Source: Nitrospirota bacterium
Lineage (GTDB): Bacteria; Nitrospirota; Nitrospiria; Nitrospirales; UBA8639
Length of the DNA stretch: 64,000 nucleotides
Assembly: GCA_027623995.1 (NCBI GenBank)
Contig: JAQBUF010000003.1
Location: 21,951 to 85,950, forward strand
Direction: 5' to 3'
The position numbers and the translations under genes were made by a program. Positions 15,398 to 24,870 of the stretch are shown here, piece after piece (position 1 is the stretch's first letter; each line of letters opens with the position of its first letter). A model generated the notes under the pieces. The model was given only the letters and a program-made list of their open reading frames with translations. It was not told where the DNA came from and made no database searches.

Positions 15398-18109
15398 CTA
15401 TTTTAGAAATCTATCCACAGCCTCGCCAAGGGTTTTTCTGACTTTCTCGCAGTCATCACTATCTTCAATTTTTCCCCCTTGAACACCGGTGACGTAAAAC
15501 ACATCAACCACCTGATCCAGTTTTGTCGCAATCCTTGCAGCATGAATGGACAACCCCAATTCAAATAATGTCCTGGCTATCACCGATAACAAACCCTGCC
15601 GGTCATCAGCAAACACATCAAGAATGGTAAATTGGTCAGAGGTTTCATTATCGATCTGAACATCCGCAGGTTTGGGGGAAACTGGAAATGGCCGTTCAAA
15701 AGAAAGACGTTGGCCTCGTTTCATTAAATGTTCAATCGATTCATGTCCGGACAAGACATCAATGATCGCCTTCCCCACTTTTTGACGCTTCACTTCAGTA
15801 GGCGGTCCATCAAAATCCGAGTCCTCCACAAAAAAGGAATCGAACACTATCCCATCACTTCTCGTCATGATTTGTGCATCCAGGACGTGGAGCCCTAAGG
15901 CCGCCAGCACCCCCGTCACATTCATAAAAATTCCAGGGGCCATATGATCGCGAGCAATCAAGGTATATTCACAAACTCTCAAGTCAGCATGATACGCCGA
16001 CTCGACAATGGGACTCGTATTCGAAAGCCGTTGCAAGGCTTGCAGATGAGCGGTCATCCGATCTCGTGGGGTTCCAGTCAAATACCGTAGAGGAAACTTT
16101 CCTAACTGGGCTTCAATCCAATCCAGATGAGAATCGGGGAGTAATGGGGTTTTCTCAAAATCCTCAGCCGCCGCAGCTACCTCGTTCCATAGGCTAAACA
16201 CTTCTTTCGCCATATCGTGACAATTCTGCGCCACCTCAACGGCTTCACGTCCACCCGAGACTTCGGGCAGCGCCCGTAAATATAACTCCATCAACAGAGA
16301 CTCTTTCCATTTAGTCAAGGTGCCCGGTCCCACAGCGGCAATATCCGCCGCAGTCAGGATCAGTAGTTTTTTTAACAGCGCTGGTGTACCAACGGCTCGA
16401 GCAAACTTTAGTAGCACCTTATCATCATAAGGGTCGCGCCGAAATGCAGTGTTGGCCATGAGTAAATGTTGATATACCAGAAACTCTAAGGTTCGGGATT
16501 CCTGTGGATCCAACTGCAATCGAGCTGCAACCTCTCGAGCAATTTTTCGTCCAACCTCACTATGATCTTCAGGAAGCCCCTTCCCAATATCATGCAACAA
16601 TGCCGCCAGATGCAACAGATCCTTCCGATGAATCTCTTGATAAACATCATGAAAAATTCCGGACTGACTTCCCAATCGCTCAACTTCTAGGACGGCAAAC
16701 AGGCTATGCTCATCGACGGTATATTTATGGTATTGATTAAACTGCATGAGCCCACGAACACGCCCAAACGCCGGAACCAGTTTTTCCAAGACTCTGGCTT
16801 GATGCATAAGTGTCAAGGTCTTCCCCACCAATCCAGGTCCAGAGAGGATATCCCGGAACGCCTGACTGGCAGACGGAGTGCAAAAGACTTCATCTGAGAC
16901 ACCCTCCATGTGTCGATGAATCTCTTCAAGCGTCAGACCATCAATGGAGAGAGCCCGTTCCTGGGACAGTTTGAACAAATCAAGCAAGGTCCCTGGATTG
17001 TGAAGGACGTCAAGAAGCTTATCTTGGGGCACGGCAAGGTTTGTCCCTGACAAAGAGAAACACCCATTGATCAAAGGCCGTGGCCACCACCCCCGCACTC
17101 GATCCCACCAGGATTGATCTTGGGACCTATTCACAAACCGGGCACATCGATCATAGATTCCCGTGGTATGCCGATAATACAGCTGCATGAATTGCTCAAC
17201 AGCCAACATATGAGCTTGATCGTGAAAACCAAATTCTTTGGCTAACCGCACCTGTTCTTCAAATGAAAGAATATCTTGGGCACGTCCAGCCTCAAGATGC
17301 AGGATGGCTCGAACCTTCCATAAAAACTCTCTGGCCTCAATCAGTTCCATATAATCTTGATGAGCGAGAATCCCTCCATTCGCCAGATCCTGAAGCGTGG
17401 CGGCTTGATATTTGGCCATCCCCACCCATTGCAGCATATGCAAATCGCGCAATCCCCCTTTGGTTTTTTTGATATTCGGCTCGAGCAAATAAATCGTCTC
17501 GCCAAATTTTTCGTAATCACGTTTTCGTTCTTCGATCTTTTCAAGAATGAACCGATCAACATGACGACCTAAAACACGTCGGGAAAAGCGTCGCTGAAAC
17601 TCCTGATAGACTGCCGCCCCTCCCGTCAGAAAGCGCGATTCCATCAAGGCCGTTTTCACTGATAAGTCTTCTTCTGCCAATACCAGACAATCTTGAATCG
17701 ATCGAACACTATGGCCAACCTGAAACCCTAAATCCCAAAGGTGATGCAACACTTGGGCAGACAACGTTTTGACGACATTTTCTCCACCTGCGCCATACAA
17801 CACCATTACATCGATATCCGAATAGGGCGACAACTCCCGACGTCCATACCCTCCTACGGCAACCAGACAACATTGCTGCATCCCGACAGCAGACTCATCG
17901 ACATGCTGGTGAATCACATTCCGATACCGAGCAATCAAGACAGAATCCACTAAGTCCGTAAAGCCCGAGACGACTTCGGCCGCGGAAGCACCATCGCGCA
18001 AACGTTGCCCAAGACCATCGCGGCGCTCTTGCAGCACAGCTTGAGTCGATGTGAAATCATCATTCCCGGTAAGAGTCTTACTATGTTGGGATTGGCTGGG
18101 GTGCTCCAT
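15398..18109 (-). CDS. glnD: [Protein-PII] uridylyltransferase / uridylyl-removing enzyme
   Basis: The nitrogen sensor that uridylylates PII when glutamine is low and deuridylylates it when glutamine is high. The 903-residue protein shows all domains in order: nucleotidyltransferase with GGYGRRELSPYSDIDV near residue 87, PII-uridylyltransferase linker (helical), HD domain with LLHDIGKGLPEDHSEVG near 510, and two C-terminal ACT domains (starting near 715 and 825). The length matches the family. It follows nadE by 16 nt, so the two are probably co-transcribed. Together with the rpoN gene about 10 kb away, the window carries two classical nitrogen-control components. Confidence 0.96.
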   Translation of the reverse strand: MEHPSQSQHSKTLTGNDDFTSTQAVLQERRDGLGQRLRDGASAAEVVSGFTDLVDSVLIARYRNVIHQHVDESAVGMQQCCLVAVGGYGRRELSPYSDIDVMVLYGAGGENVVKTLSAQVLHHLWDLGFQVGHSVRSIQDCLVLAEEDLSVKTALMESRFLTGGAAVYQEFQRRFSRRVLGRHVDRFILEKIEERKRDYEKFGETIYLLEPNIKKTKGGLRDLHMLQWVGMAKYQAATLQDLANGGILAHQDYMELIEAREFLWKVRAILHLEAGRAQDILSFEEQVRLAKEFGFHDQAHMLAVEQFMQLYYRHTTGIYDRCARFVNRSQDQSWWDRVRGWWPRPLINGCFSLSGTNLAVPQDKLLDVLHNPGTLLDLFKLSQERALSIDGLTLEEIHRHMEGVSDEVFCTPSASQAFRDILSGPGLVGKTLTLMHQARVLEKLVPAFGRVRGLMQFNQYHKYTVDEHSLFAVLEVERLGSQSGIFHDVYQEIHRKDLLHLAALLHDIGKGLPEDHSEVGRKIAREVAARLQLDPQESRTLEFLVYQHLLMANTAFRRDPYDDKVLLKFARAVGTPALLKKLLILTAADIAAVGPGTLTKWKESLLMELYLRALPEVSGGREAVEVAQNCHDMAKEVFSLWNEVAAAAEDFEKTPLLPDSHLDWIEAQLGKFPLRYLTGTPRDRMTAHLQALQRLSNTSPIVESAYHADLRVCEYTLIARDHMAPGIFMNVTGVLAALGLHVLDAQIMTRSDGIVFDSFFVEDSDFDGPPTEVKRQKVGKAIIDVLSGHESIEHLMKRGQRLSFERPFPVSPKPADVQIDNETSDQFTILDVFADDRQGLLSVIARTLFELGLSIHAARIATKLDQVVDVFYVTGVQGGKIEDSDDCEKVRKTLGEAVDRFLK

Positions 18110-18125
18110 ATCGCCTTTTTCGCTG

Positions 18126-19919
18126 TTAGTGTTTCACGTATCGATTGGTGATTGGCATGCGTCGGTCCTTCCCCAATGCACGCGGGGTAATCTTAATACC
18201 AATTGGCGATTGCCGCCGCTTATATTCACTTCTATCCACCATGGCGAGTACTTGCCGAACCATCTGAGGTTTAATCCCTAACTGCACGATTTCCTCAAGA
18301 GAACGATCTTCTTCCACATAGGCTTCTAAAATCCGATCAAGGACCTCATAGGGCGGAAGAAAATCTTGGTCCATTTGATTATCTTTCAACTCTGCCGAAG
18401 GTGGACGTTCAATGATTCGCACAGGAATCAGGCCCTTGGCCTGAGTTTGGAAAGCCTGACGATTACGATATTTGGCCAACTCATACACCAGCATTTTGGG
18501 GACATCCTTAATCACCGCAAAACCACCAGCCATATCACCATAGAGGGTGGCATAGCCCACACTCATCTCACTTTTATTTCCCGTCGTCAGAACCAAATGC
18601 CCAAACTTATTCGACAAGGCCATTAAAATCGTTCCACGAATGCGGGCTTGTAAATTTTCTTCCGTAGCATCGTGTGGTCTGTTTTCGAAAGCGGTAGCCA
18701 TGAGTGATAAATATTCTTTCCACATCCTGGCAATCGGGATCGTGAGCAAAGGACATTTCAGACTGCGCATCAATGCTCGGGAATCAGTTCGACTTGCTCG
18801 AGACGTAAACTTTGAGGGCATGAACACACCGGTGACGGCATCTGGGCCTAACGCATCGGCGGCAATCACCGCCGTAAGCGCCGAATCAATGCCTCCGCTA
18901 ATCCCAATCACGACCGTGGAGAAATGGTTCTTCCTGACATAATCTCGTACCCCTACGACCAGAGCCCGATAGACTTCTTCGACCGAGGTGAGTTTCACAA
19001 AAGGCTTTTGCATAATGGCCTTTTTTTTCGGTTCCTCAACACTCATATTGGCCACAACTTGTTTAATGGGATAAGAAACGGACACCTGGCCTTTCAACGT
19101 TTTCCCTGCAACGATTCGGGAAGGAAGTTGGGCATCAAATTGAAGATCTGCCAGGACAAGATCTTCTTCAAAGGATTTTCCCCGAGCCATGACCTGGCCT
19201 TGAGCATCGACAAGCAGACTATGGCCATCAAAGACCATTTCATCTTGCCCACCCACCATATTGGTATAGCTCAGAATCACGCCATTTTCCCTGGCTCGTT
19301 GCGTCAGCATCCGTTCACGAATCACATGTTTCCCTTTGTGAAAGGGCGAGGCATTAATATTAATGATTAATTCGGCTTGCCCCTGGCTGACTTGGTCTCG
19401 GGTTGGCCCATCCGCAGACCAAATATCCTCACAAATATTGACGCCCACTCTAAGCCCATTGATGACACAAACCAATGCATGTCGACCTGGATGAAAATAT
19501 CGACTCTCATCAAAAACGCCATAGTTCGGCAACAACGATTTATGGCAGGTGGCCACAACCTGACAGTTTTGAATCACCACAGCCGCATTGAAAATTTGTG
19601 GTGGGCCTGAGGGCACCCCCAACAACGTGGGGTTATTCACCCTCCGCCCTTTACCTTCTTCAAGACATCCAACCACCACCGTCAGATCTCGGCATTGTTT
19701 CATGAAATGGTCCAACGCCAATCGTGCATCGAGACGAAAACTTTTGCGGAGAACAAGATCTTCTGGAGGATAACCGGTAATCACTAATTCCGGGAAGACG
19801 ACAATATCCGCTTGCGCGCGACGGGCTTCCTTCAGCCACTTGGTCATCGCGCGGACATTCCCACGTAAATCCCCAACGGTGGGATTCATCTGAACCATAG
19901 CAATTCGATAAGTTTTCAT
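18126..19919 (-). CDS. nadE: Glutamine-dependent NAD+ synthetase
   Basis: Amidates nicotinate adenine dinucleotide to NAD+ using glutamine-derived ammonia. The N-terminal nitrilase-like glutaminase domain has the Glu-Lys-Cys triad in VVFPELVITGYPPEDL, HKSLLPNYGVFDE and VGVNICEDIW. The C-terminal synthetase domain has the PP-loop GISGGIDSALTA. I start it at the ATG giving MKTYRIAMVQ, where homology should begin (597 aa). The ORF track extends 21 codons upstream to 19982, but no SD supports either site strongly. The downstream neighbour is glnD, 16 nt away, which links glutamine-dependent metabolism and glutamine sensing in one operon. Confidence 0.95.
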   Translation of the reverse strand: MKTYRIAMVQMNPTVGDLRGNVRAMTKWLKEARRAQADIVVFPELVITGYPPEDLVLRKSFRLDARLALDHFMKQCRDLTVVVGCLEEGKGRRVNNPTLLGVPSGPPQIFNAAVVIQNCQVVATCHKSLLPNYGVFDESRYFHPGRHALVCVINGLRVGVNICEDIWSADGPTRDQVSQGQAELIININASPFHKGKHVIRERMLTQRARENGVILSYTNMVGGQDEMVFDGHSLLVDAQGQVMARGKSFEEDLVLADLQFDAQLPSRIVAGKTLKGQVSVSYPIKQVVANMSVEEPKKKAIMQKPFVKLTSVEEVYRALVVGVRDYVRKNHFSTVVIGISGGIDSALTAVIAADALGPDAVTGVFMPSKFTSRASRTDSRALMRSLKCPLLTIPIARMWKEYLSLMATAFENRPHDATEENLQARIRGTILMALSNKFGHLVLTTGNKSEMSVGYATLYGDMAGGFAVIKDVPKMLVYELAKYRNRQAFQTQAKGLIPVRIIERPPSAELKDNQMDQDFLPPYEVLDRILEAYVEEDRSLEEIVQLGIKPQMVRQVLAMVDRSEYKRRQSPIGIKITPRALGKDRRMPITNRYVKH

Positions 19920-20072
19920 AGCAAAAAAAAACGCCCTCATCCCTATTAAGGAATGTAGGACGCCTTTGTCCAGAAACGCCATTTTGTCATGAGGACGTTC
20001 TTTTATCCTCGACCGTCACACCCGCTTGTAACAAGTCGGCGTAACACTGTCAAGCAACATGCATGGCCAAGA

Positions 20073-21344
20073 TTAACGCTCAATCCGTCCTTCCAATTCC
20101 CCAGCTAGGATGATGGCTTCAGCTATCTCTCTCATGGATTTCCTCATATTCATACTTTGCCGTTGAATTAATCGGAAGGCCTCACTCTCAGTCATTTTTC
20201 TCGATTGCATGAGATAGCCTTTGGCTCGTTCAACAACCTTTCGAACGGTCAAGGCTTCCTGCATTTCAAATGATTTCTCAACAAGCCGCGTATGCTCGAT
20301 GGCGACTGCCGCCTGATTGGCAATGGCCTGGATAATCTTAATCTCTTCAGCCTCAAAAACATGGACCGTTGAGGTATACACATTGATGACCCCAATGACC
20401 TTATTTTTATTCATCATGGGCACAGAGAGCAACGAACGCAATCCCTCTTTCTTGGCCAAATCACGATAAAAAAATTCGTTCTCTTTTGTCACATCTGAGA
20501 CATAAATCGGCTGCTGCTCCTTGACCACACGACCACTGATACTCTGCCCCAACTTCAGCGAAGGTTTTCTCCGGTATGCCGCACTGAGGCTTTGCGTGGC
20601 CGCAATGCGAAGTTCACCCGTTTGCTCATCCACTAACATGAGCGAACAAATTTTTGAATTCATCATTTCCGCGGTCATGGTCACAATTAAATCTAACACA
20701 TCATCGATGAGCCGATTGGAGGCCACGGTTTCCGACACTTGAGACAGGGTGTCCAATTGGAGCGCCTGACGCCGCATGTCTTCATACAACCGTGCGTTTT
20801 CAATGGCGCCACCCACTTGGTTGGCGATCGTCGACAGCAAAGCCAATTCGGCGTCTTGATACCGTTTGGTTCGCTTATGCTGAACATTAATGACACCCAC
20901 CACATTGCCTTTAGTCACAATGGGCAGTGACACAAAGGATTGATACCGATCTTCAGGCAAATTATGAAAAAACCGAAATCGTGGATCGTCACTGGCATTA
21001 CGTGGGATGACCACTCGAACCTTTTCTTGTGCCACCCATCCTGTGATGCCTTCCCCAAGCCCGAGAGATGTCCGCCCAATCAGTTTATGATGCGGATTCT
21101 TTGAGGCCCTCAACACCAGTTCATCTCGATTAGTCGACACCAGGTACAACAAACACGAATCGGCTTTGGTGACTTCCACGACGACTTCGACGATATGCTT
21201 GAGCACAGAGGCTAAGTCCAGCGTACTACTAATAGACTCGCTAATCCGATAGAGGACTTCGATCTCACGCGTGCGTTCTCGAAGGACGACTTTGACATCT
21301 TTGGCTGGTTTACGTGGTTTGGGTTTGGCCTTGACCACAGTCAT
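20073..21344 (-). CDS. GAF-GAF-ANTAR RNA-binding regulator
   Basis: Two GAF sensor domains (about residues 40-190 and 215-360, each with the VGVINV strand) are followed by a C-terminal ANTAR domain of about 55 residues (ALTVRKVVERAKGYLMQ through MREIAEAIILAGE). ANTAR domains bind paired hairpins in nascent RNA and cause antitermination. The tandem GAF input suggests control by a small ligand or redox signal rather than phosphorylation. The longest frame starts at a TTG (21419) inside aroB. I prefer the ATG at 21344, which has AGGAT a few bases upstream. It is the last gene after aroB and may share its transcript. Its RNA target is not evident. Confidence 0.88.
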   Translation of the reverse strand: MTVVKAKPKPRKPAKDVKVVLRERTREIEVLYRISESISSTLDLASVLKHIVEVVVEVTKADSCLLYLVSTNRDELVLRASKNPHHKLIGRTSLGLGEGITGWVAQEKVRVVIPRNASDDPRFRFFHNLPEDRYQSFVSLPIVTKGNVVGVINVQHKRTKRYQDAELALLSTIANQVGGAIENARLYEDMRRQALQLDTLSQVSETVASNRLIDDVLDLIVTMTAEMMNSKICSLMLVDEQTGELRIAATQSLSAAYRRKPSLKLGQSISGRVVKEQQPIYVSDVTKENEFFYRDLAKKEGLRSLLSVPMMNKNKVIGVINVYTSTVHVFEAEEIKIIQAIANQAAVAIEHTRLVEKSFEMQEALTVRKVVERAKGYLMQSRKMTESEAFRLIQRQSMNMRKSMREIAEAIILAGELEGRIER

Positions 21345-21399
21345 AAAATCCTGATCCCCCTCACGAACACGATTGTTGTTGTAGCTCCATGACTCAATA

Positions 21400-22515
21400 T
21401 CACGTTCGATTCTTTCCAAGTTGATTGAACCAGGACTTCACAGCCTTCTGATCTAAAGGATCAACTGTCACTTTGCCAATGGCTTTCGGAAGCACACAAT
21501 ACACCAGTCCCTGCGCGACCTTTTTATCATGAAGCATTGCGGCCCATAAATCTCGAAACGTCACTGTCGGCAATTCCGTTGGAAGACCTGCTCGTTTCAC
21601 TAAATCACGTTGCCTTGTCACAACCTGCTTGGAACACAACCCGAGGGTCTGCGAAAGATCTGCTTCCCAGACCATTCCTATTCCGACGGCCTCTCCATGA
21701 ATATACTTCTTATATTTTCCTAACGATTCTAAGGCATGGCCGATGGTATGGCCATAATTCAAAATTCGTCGCAAGCCTGACTCTCGCTCGTCTTTGGCGA
21801 CCACCGAGGCTTTGATTTCGCAACATCGCTTCACCACATGGTGCAAGGCTGATTGTTCCATGCCCACGATATCGTCCATGCGGTTTTCAAGGAAGGTAAA
21901 AAAATTTCGATCGGCGATCATGCCATATTTAATGACTTCAGCGAGGCCGGCAATCCATTCGCGTGTGGGTAATGTTCCCAGGGTCTGAGTATCGAGCAAG
22001 ACCAATGATGGTTGATAAAACGCGCCAATCATATTTTTTCCCAAGGGATGATTGACCCCAGTTTTTCCACCGACGCTTGAGTCAACTTGCGCCACTAATG
22101 TCGTCGCCACTTGGACAAAGGGAATACCCCGAAGATAGACCGATGCCACAAACCCTGTTAAATCCCCAATCACGCCACCGCCCAAAGCCACGAGGACGGA
22201 CTGCCGTTCAAACCGTTGTTCCATCAACTGATCGAGAATATGAGCGACCCAACGAAGAGTCTTGGTGCGTTCCCCATCGGGAATAGAGATCATATGGCTT
22301 TGAAATCCCGCACGCTTTAAAGATTGTTCGACGGTTCGACCGTAGAGCCCTTCCAATACCGGATTGGTGATAATTCCAACTTTCCCCGAGAAACCAAGAT
22401 CCTTGAGGTATTGGCCTAATTGCGTGAGACCGCCAGGATGAATGGCTATGTCATAGCTTCGCTTCCCGAGTCCGACTCGAACGAGTCCAGTTTTTTTGGT
22501 CTTGATTTGAGGCAT
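21400..22515 (-). CDS. aroB: 3-dehydroquinate synthase
   Basis: Second step of the shikimate pathway: converts DAHP to 3-dehydroquinate using NAD+ and a divalent metal. At 371 residues it is of normal size. The NAD-binding GGGVIGDLTGFVAS motif, the metal-ligand regions GLAEVIKYGMI and RRILNYGHTIGHALE, and HGEAVGIGM are present. It lies 103 nt downstream of aroC, so chorismate synthesis genes are paired, although aroK (often beside aroB) is not here. It ends just past the beginning of the ANTAR-regulator frame. Confidence 0.96.
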   Translation of the reverse strand: MPQIKTKKTGLVRVGLGKRSYDIAIHPGGLTQLGQYLKDLGFSGKVGIITNPVLEGLYGRTVEQSLKRAGFQSHMISIPDGERTKTLRWVAHILDQLMEQRFERQSVLVALGGGVIGDLTGFVASVYLRGIPFVQVATTLVAQVDSSVGGKTGVNHPLGKNMIGAFYQPSLVLLDTQTLGTLPTREWIAGLAEVIKYGMIADRNFFTFLENRMDDIVGMEQSALHHVVKRCCEIKASVVAKDERESGLRRILNYGHTIGHALESLGKYKKYIHGEAVGIGMVWEADLSQTLGLCSKQVVTRQRDLVKRAGLPTELPTVTFRDLWAAMLHDKKVAQGLVYCVLPKAIGKVTVDPLDQKAVKSWFNQLGKNRT

Positions 22516-22618
22516 TGAGTGGATACGCTTTCACTATTCCCTTACCAGGCTTTTGGCAAAAAACACCTGCCAGAGGCAATTAGAATAGCACAAAGTATTC
22601 AAACGAGCATTGACTCGC

Positions 22619-23779
22619 TTAAAATGATTTTACATAGGCTTGGTAGGCATCAAAATTTCTCTTCATCTCATCAAGAGTATCCCCACCAAATTTTTCCATC
22701 ATGGCATTCGCCATTTCATAGGCAATCACGGCTTCGCCAACGACACCAGCCGCCGGCACCGTGCAAATGTCGGAACGTTCGACCGTGGCTTCAAAGGGTT
22801 GCTTCGTCTGAATGTCGACACTGTTTTTTGGTCGGTACAATGTGGCAATCGGCTTCATAGCAACGCGAATGACAATGGGTTGACCATTGGTGATCCCCCC
22901 TTCTAACCCACCAGCATTATTCGTCTTTCGCATGAACCCGGTGCCAGATTCATCTGGATAGATATCGTCATGAACTTCGGAACCAAATCGGCGGGCCGAT
23001 TCAAACCCCATGCCGATTTCAACGCCCTTCATCGCTTGAATGCTCATGGCCGCCATAGCCAGACGAGCGCTCAACCGCCGGTCCCACTGGGTATAACTTC
23101 CCAACCCAATGGGAGGATTCGTCACCACGACTTCAAACACGCCACCAAGGCTATCGCCTTTATGTTTGGCTGAACGAATTTCTTCGATCATCTTTTCTCC
23201 AGCCTCTTGATCCCAACAACGCACTTGTGATTCTTCGGCCTTGGCATAGGCCTCTAATGGATCATCAGGCGATGGAGCCACCACCGAACCAATCTCCATG
23301 GTATAACTCACCACTTTCATGCCAAATTGGCCCAGTAGCGCTTTCCCTACCGCACCCACGGCCACACGAATAGCCGTCTCACGAGCGCTGGCTTTTTCAA
23401 GGACATTTCGAATATCACGATGGCCATATTTGATCGCACCAACAAGATCGGCATGGCCGGGACGGGGACGAGTCACCACTCGCTCTGTCGAGGGAGGACC
23501 GGGCTCGACCGCCATGATGTCTTTCCAATTTTCCCAATCTTTGTTACGGATGAGAAGGCCAAGAGGATTGCCCAAAGTCATCCCTTTACGCACCCCGCAG
23601 GTAAACTCGATTTGGTCTTTTTCAATCCTCATTCGTCCTCCACGACCATACCCACCTTGCCGCCGTGCCAGATCGTTATTGACCTCTTCTGCAGTAACGG
23701 GCAACCCCGCTGGAACACCTTCAAGCACTGCCATGAGACATTGCCCATGAGACTCACCTGCGTTTAAATAGCGCAACAT
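22619..23779 (-). CDS. aroC: Chorismate synthase
   Basis: Final shared step of aromatic biosynthesis: FMN-dependent elimination of phosphate from EPSP to give chorismate. The protein has 386 residues. It begins MLRYLNAGESHGQCL (first signature), contains GHADLVGAIKYGHRDIRNVLEKASARETA (second signature) and ends with the third-signature region around TNAGGLEGGITNGQPIVIRVAMKP. It is downstream of the pil genes and upstream of aroB. The 148-nt gap to the AMIN ORF shows no strong promoter that I could recognise. Confidence 0.97.
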   Translation of the reverse strand: MLRYLNAGESHGQCLMAVLEGVPAGLPVTAEEVNNDLARRQGGYGRGGRMRIEKDQIEFTCGVRKGMTLGNPLGLLIRNKDWENWKDIMAVEPGPPSTERVVTRPRPGHADLVGAIKYGHRDIRNVLEKASARETAIRVAVGAVGKALLGQFGMKVVSYTMEIGSVVAPSPDDPLEAYAKAEESQVRCWDQEAGEKMIEEIRSAKHKGDSLGGVFEVVVTNPPIGLGSYTQWDRRLSARLAMAAMSIQAMKGVEIGMGFESARRFGSEVHDDIYPDESGTGFMRKTNNAGGLEGGITNGQPIVIRVAMKPIATLYRPKNSVDIQTKQPFEATVERSDICTVPAAGVVGEAVIAYEMANAMMEKFGGDTLDEMKRNFDAYQAYVKSF

Positions 23780-23927
23780 ATGTACACCTTATGTAAGAAA
23801 TACCAAACACTCAGACTCTTTGATCAAAGACTTATAAAACCATAATAACGTGATCGACAAAGAAATTACACAACAGCCATGTGTATTCGCGGATTCATTC
23901 CCCTTATTGCCAAAATCATTTCCACCA

Positions 23928-24263
23928 TCATTCCTGGGCCTTCAACTTTAAGGACAGGCGCAAGGTGAGTTGGTCTCCGGTGGCCTTGATCGCGTATTGC
24001 ACGCCCCTATCAAGTGAATAGTTGAGATCAAACACCAACCGTAATTTCTGGGGATGTTGACCAATTCGAATACGTTTCAATAACACATGATCAATGGGCA
24101 ACTCTTGAAATCGAATGGCCGGGATCACATTTGGAAGATCGAGACTTAGACGCTGCACACCCACAGGACTGAGTCGGTACGTCAGAGGGCCATCACCCTG
24201 AATAACAATGGTAATGTCATCGACTCCCCGCTGAACTGCGATTTTCTTAACAACACGTTTCAA
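23928..24263 (-). CDS. AMIN-domain-only protein, probable remnant of PilQ
   Basis: A 111-residue frame that is essentially one AMIN domain (ITIVIQGDGPLTYRLSPV to QLTLRLSLK), the peptidoglycan-binding module at the N-terminus of type IV pilus secretins. The position directly after pilP is where pilQ normally stands, but there is no secretin domain and no room for one before aroC. The only start in frame is TTG at 24263, and no signal peptide is encoded in this frame. In another frame just upstream (24264-24361) lies MAYRGHGSLELFASILFTALCVF, which looks like a weak signal sequence, so a frameshift may separate signal and domain. Function is uncertain. Confidence 0.6.
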   Translation of the reverse strand: MKRVVKKIAVQRGVDDITIVIQGDGPLTYRLSPVGVQRLSLDLPNVIPAIRFQELPIDHVLLKRIRIGQHPQKLRLVFDLNYSLDRGVQYAIKATGDQLTLRLSLKLKAQE

Positions 24264-24361
24264 AGGCCCTCATTGGGCTGACGGGTTCGCTCGAATACAC
24301 AGAGCGCTGTAAAAAGGATGGACGCAAATAATTCCAGAGATCCATGTCCCCTATAAGCCAT

Positions 24362-24862
24362 TCAGGGAGAAAGAAATAACGTCGTTTCCAATATACGCGA
24401 GTCGACGTTGTCTTCCAAGGGCTGAGCGACGACGACTGAATCATTCGTGATGTCTGTGACGGATAGCGAAAGACCTTCAAGTAAACTCCCTGGCCCTACG
24501 ACAACACGTTCCCCATTAGGCAATTTCAAAATGGCCTGATATCCACGTTTGCCTGAAATAATGCCGAGGACACGTACCCCCTCTTCGGCATGAACCGACT
24601 CTGGCAAACCAGTAACGGTAGGCTCTTCAGGAGTATGAGAAATTGACGACGGGAGAAAAGGATCTCGACGATTTTCAACGTTATAGGTGTATGGTTGATC
24701 AACCTTTTTCACAGAAAACTTTTCGCCTTTTTCTGAAAGAAAAATAGCGTCAGTTCCGAATGCTGGAAATACGAAGTGGCTACTCAGACCACCCCCCATG
24801 GCAATCAACGCAAAGCCGGTTATCCACACACCTTTTGGCACCCATGAATGACTGGCGGACAT
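24362..24862 (-). CDS. pilP: Type IV pilus inner-membrane lipoprotein-like protein PilP
   Basis: 166 residues. An N-terminal hydrophobic segment (VWITGFALIAMGGGLSSHFVF) is followed by the RRDPFLPS motif typical of PilP. The C-terminal beta domain follows (VRVLGIISGKRGYQAILKLPNGERVVVGPGSLLEGLSLSVTDITNDSVVV). PilP links the PilNO inner-membrane complex to the PilQ secretin. A clear lipobox Cys is not visible, so it may be anchored by an uncleaved helix. It follows pilO by 8 nt. Its normal partner PilQ appears to be missing next door. Confidence 0.82.
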   Translation of the reverse strand: MSASHSWVPKGVWITGFALIAMGGGLSSHFVFPAFGTDAIFLSEKGEKFSVKKVDQPYTYNVENRRDPFLPSSISHTPEEPTVTGLPESVHAEEGVRVLGIISGKRGYQAILKLPNGERVVVGPGSLLEGLSLSVTDITNDSVVVAQPLEDNVDSRILETTLFLSP

Positions 24863-24870
24863 ATCGGCCC

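Noticed and set aside
24247-24480. 77-aa minus-strand ORF across the pilP end
   Set aside because: It mostly overlaps pilP in another frame. An internal ATG has an AGGGGA-like SD, but the short product has no recognisable domain.
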